Origin: Bugula neritina
Lineage: Eukaryota > Bryozoa > Gymnolaemata > Cheilostomatida > Bugulidae
Length of the DNA: 64,000 bases
Reading direction: 5' to 3'
NCBI GenBank assembly: GCA_964035545.1
Contig: CAXIUT010000103.1
Location: 620,001 to 684,000 of the forward strand
The position numbers and the translations under genes are program-made. Below, one piece after another: positions 63,204 through 64,000 of the stretch. The stretch's first letter is position 1. Each line of letters opens with the position of its first letter. The notes beneath the pieces are model-generated. The model was not told the DNA's origin. It searched no databases and saw only the letters and a program-made list of their open reading frames with translations.

Positions 63204-64000
63204 ATGCATATTATAACTTACCATAAATCTACAGTGCTTCACATCTTCACTTTTTTCTGCAATGTTATTTCTTTGCAGTTAGAAGTACTAGTTGAAAATA
63301 TGACTATGAAACATAACCCTTCAATTTCATTGCACCAGCACCAGTTGCAAGATAGGTGTGTTGGGAGTTATCTTTTCCAAAATTTTGTTCTTTGTGTTTA
63401 TACGAAACAGACACAGGCTAATATTAGTTTTGTTATTTGCAAGAGTTTTTCTGTCTGATTGTCCATCAGCAAAAGTTTGGCCTTGCAGTTATTATGGAAA
63501 TACCAGTGATGCTGGAAGACCTTTGCATTGTACACCCGCTTTTACTATTGAATTTAGATGTTTTATTTTCCCATCCCCTCTCCTGCCCCCCCTGTCCCCT
63601 CTAACAACCAGCAATCCTGACTCATGTGAATTGTGTTATTGTTCTAGAGTTGGCCCATGGGCCTACAGTATACGATTTGAAGCTTTATAGTTTACAGGCA
63701 GTGGAGATGAGTCGCTGCTAAAACCCATTTTGTTAGTAGACTATATTGCTCTTCAATCATCAGTTTTCATATTAAAAGAGAAAGCTCATCTGCAGCGCCA
63801 TTTCACAGTGTTTTATTTTGCTAGAGCAATAACTAATTTTAGATGCCTTTGCAAACATATGAGAAATAAATGAGTGATTCTATGAAAAGAGGTGTTTGCA
63901 GCAATTGTCCACTTTTGATTTACAAGCGGCATGGAAACTTTTGTAGTTTTAAATAATATCTCCAAACTCATCACTTGCATGTGTTTATAGACTTGATAAA
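63204..64000 (+). repeat. Satellite unit U35 (partial, F-type)
   Basis: First 797 bp; barcode A, TCTTTTCC, CGAAACAG, TTTGCAAG, GAGTCGCTGC. Cut by the window edge. Confidence 0.97.

Larger units (their letters stand above)
32657..64000 (+). repeat. Satellite array, right segment (rest of U12 to U35)
   Basis: The same satellite in the same orientation and phase as the left segment: 22 complete units, the second part of the split unit U12, and a partial unit at the right edge. Periods are 1341 bp with exceptions of 1342 (U18, U22) and 1343 (U20), explained by eight or nine C in the C-tract. Most units carry the substitutions of the right subfamily (GTTGAG rather than GTTTAG in the stem-loop; ATTGTCC and TTACAAG rather than CTGTCC and TTTTAAG). 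Shared rare variants recur every two, three or four units, which indicates copying by unequal exchange. The array continues past the window edge. Confidence 0.98.

Noticed and set aside
1-64000. The two satellite segments as long terminal repeats of one giant retroelement
   Set aside because: They are multi-unit tandem arrays in one continuous phase, and the insertion lacks LTR-element genes, primer-binding site and TG...CA ends.
1-64000. Tandem rDNA, snRNA, histone or spliced-leader gene cluster
   Set aside because: I compared the unit by eye with core motifs of 5S, U1, U2, U4, U5 and U6 RNAs and tRNA boxes and saw no match; the CTTACC near unit position 11 is only a splice-like word.
1-64000. 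CRISPR array or prokaryotic operon
   Set aside because: Repeat length is kilobase-scale without spacers, and there are no ribosome-binding sites or dense long genes.

Overview
The window is animal-type nuclear DNA, AT-rich and intron/repeat-like, with no bacterial gene organisation. Evidence for an animal (probably an invertebrate; species not determinable) is a decayed non-LTR retrotransposon reading frame, foldback/MITE elements, long microsatellites and a large tandem satellite.

Layout: (1) 1-15622, a head-to-tail array of a 1339-1341 bp satellite, entering from the left edge. (2) 15623-32648, a 17,026 bp block unrelated to the satellite. (3) 32657-64000, the same satellite in the same orientation (1341-1343 bp units), running off the right edge. 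About 35 units are present. The two arrays are one array cut by the 17 kb block: GGAAATAC (10 bp if the next CA is counted) stands on both sides, and the unit cut in two (15323-15622 plus 32657-33697) adds up to exactly 1341 bp, a normal unit. The block therefore looks like a DNA insertion with an 8-10 bp target-site duplication. Its ends read CAGT...ACTG, share 20 of 36 positions as a degenerate inverted repeat, and are locally CpG-rich.

The block holds no visible transposase. It contains a C-terminal fragment of a non-LTR retrotransposon (18716-19207), a 484 bp foldback element with 155 bp arms (26690-27173), a 161 bp MITE-like element (28170-28330), several microsatellites, a tRNA-like A/B-box pair, and two clusters of short exon-like reading frames (minus strand 15.9-18.5 kb; plus strand 23.6-27.6 kb) that I cannot assign to a family.

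The satellite is not a recognisable gene. Its small open frames recur only because the units are nearly identical: most differences inside them change amino acids, and one frame switches with the length of a C-tract. Each unit carries a potential G-quadruplex on the minus strand, a 12 bp palindrome and a stem-loop. Shared point variants reveal higher-order structure: a left 6C subfamily with a four-unit period (U1-U7), a two-unit period (U18-U25), and three- and four-unit block copying near the right end, where one exchange point lies within about 14 bp. Units are numbered U0-U35; the boundary is set arbitrarily at the ATG of the conserved ATGCATATTA, and the barcode site is the A/T at unit position 30.
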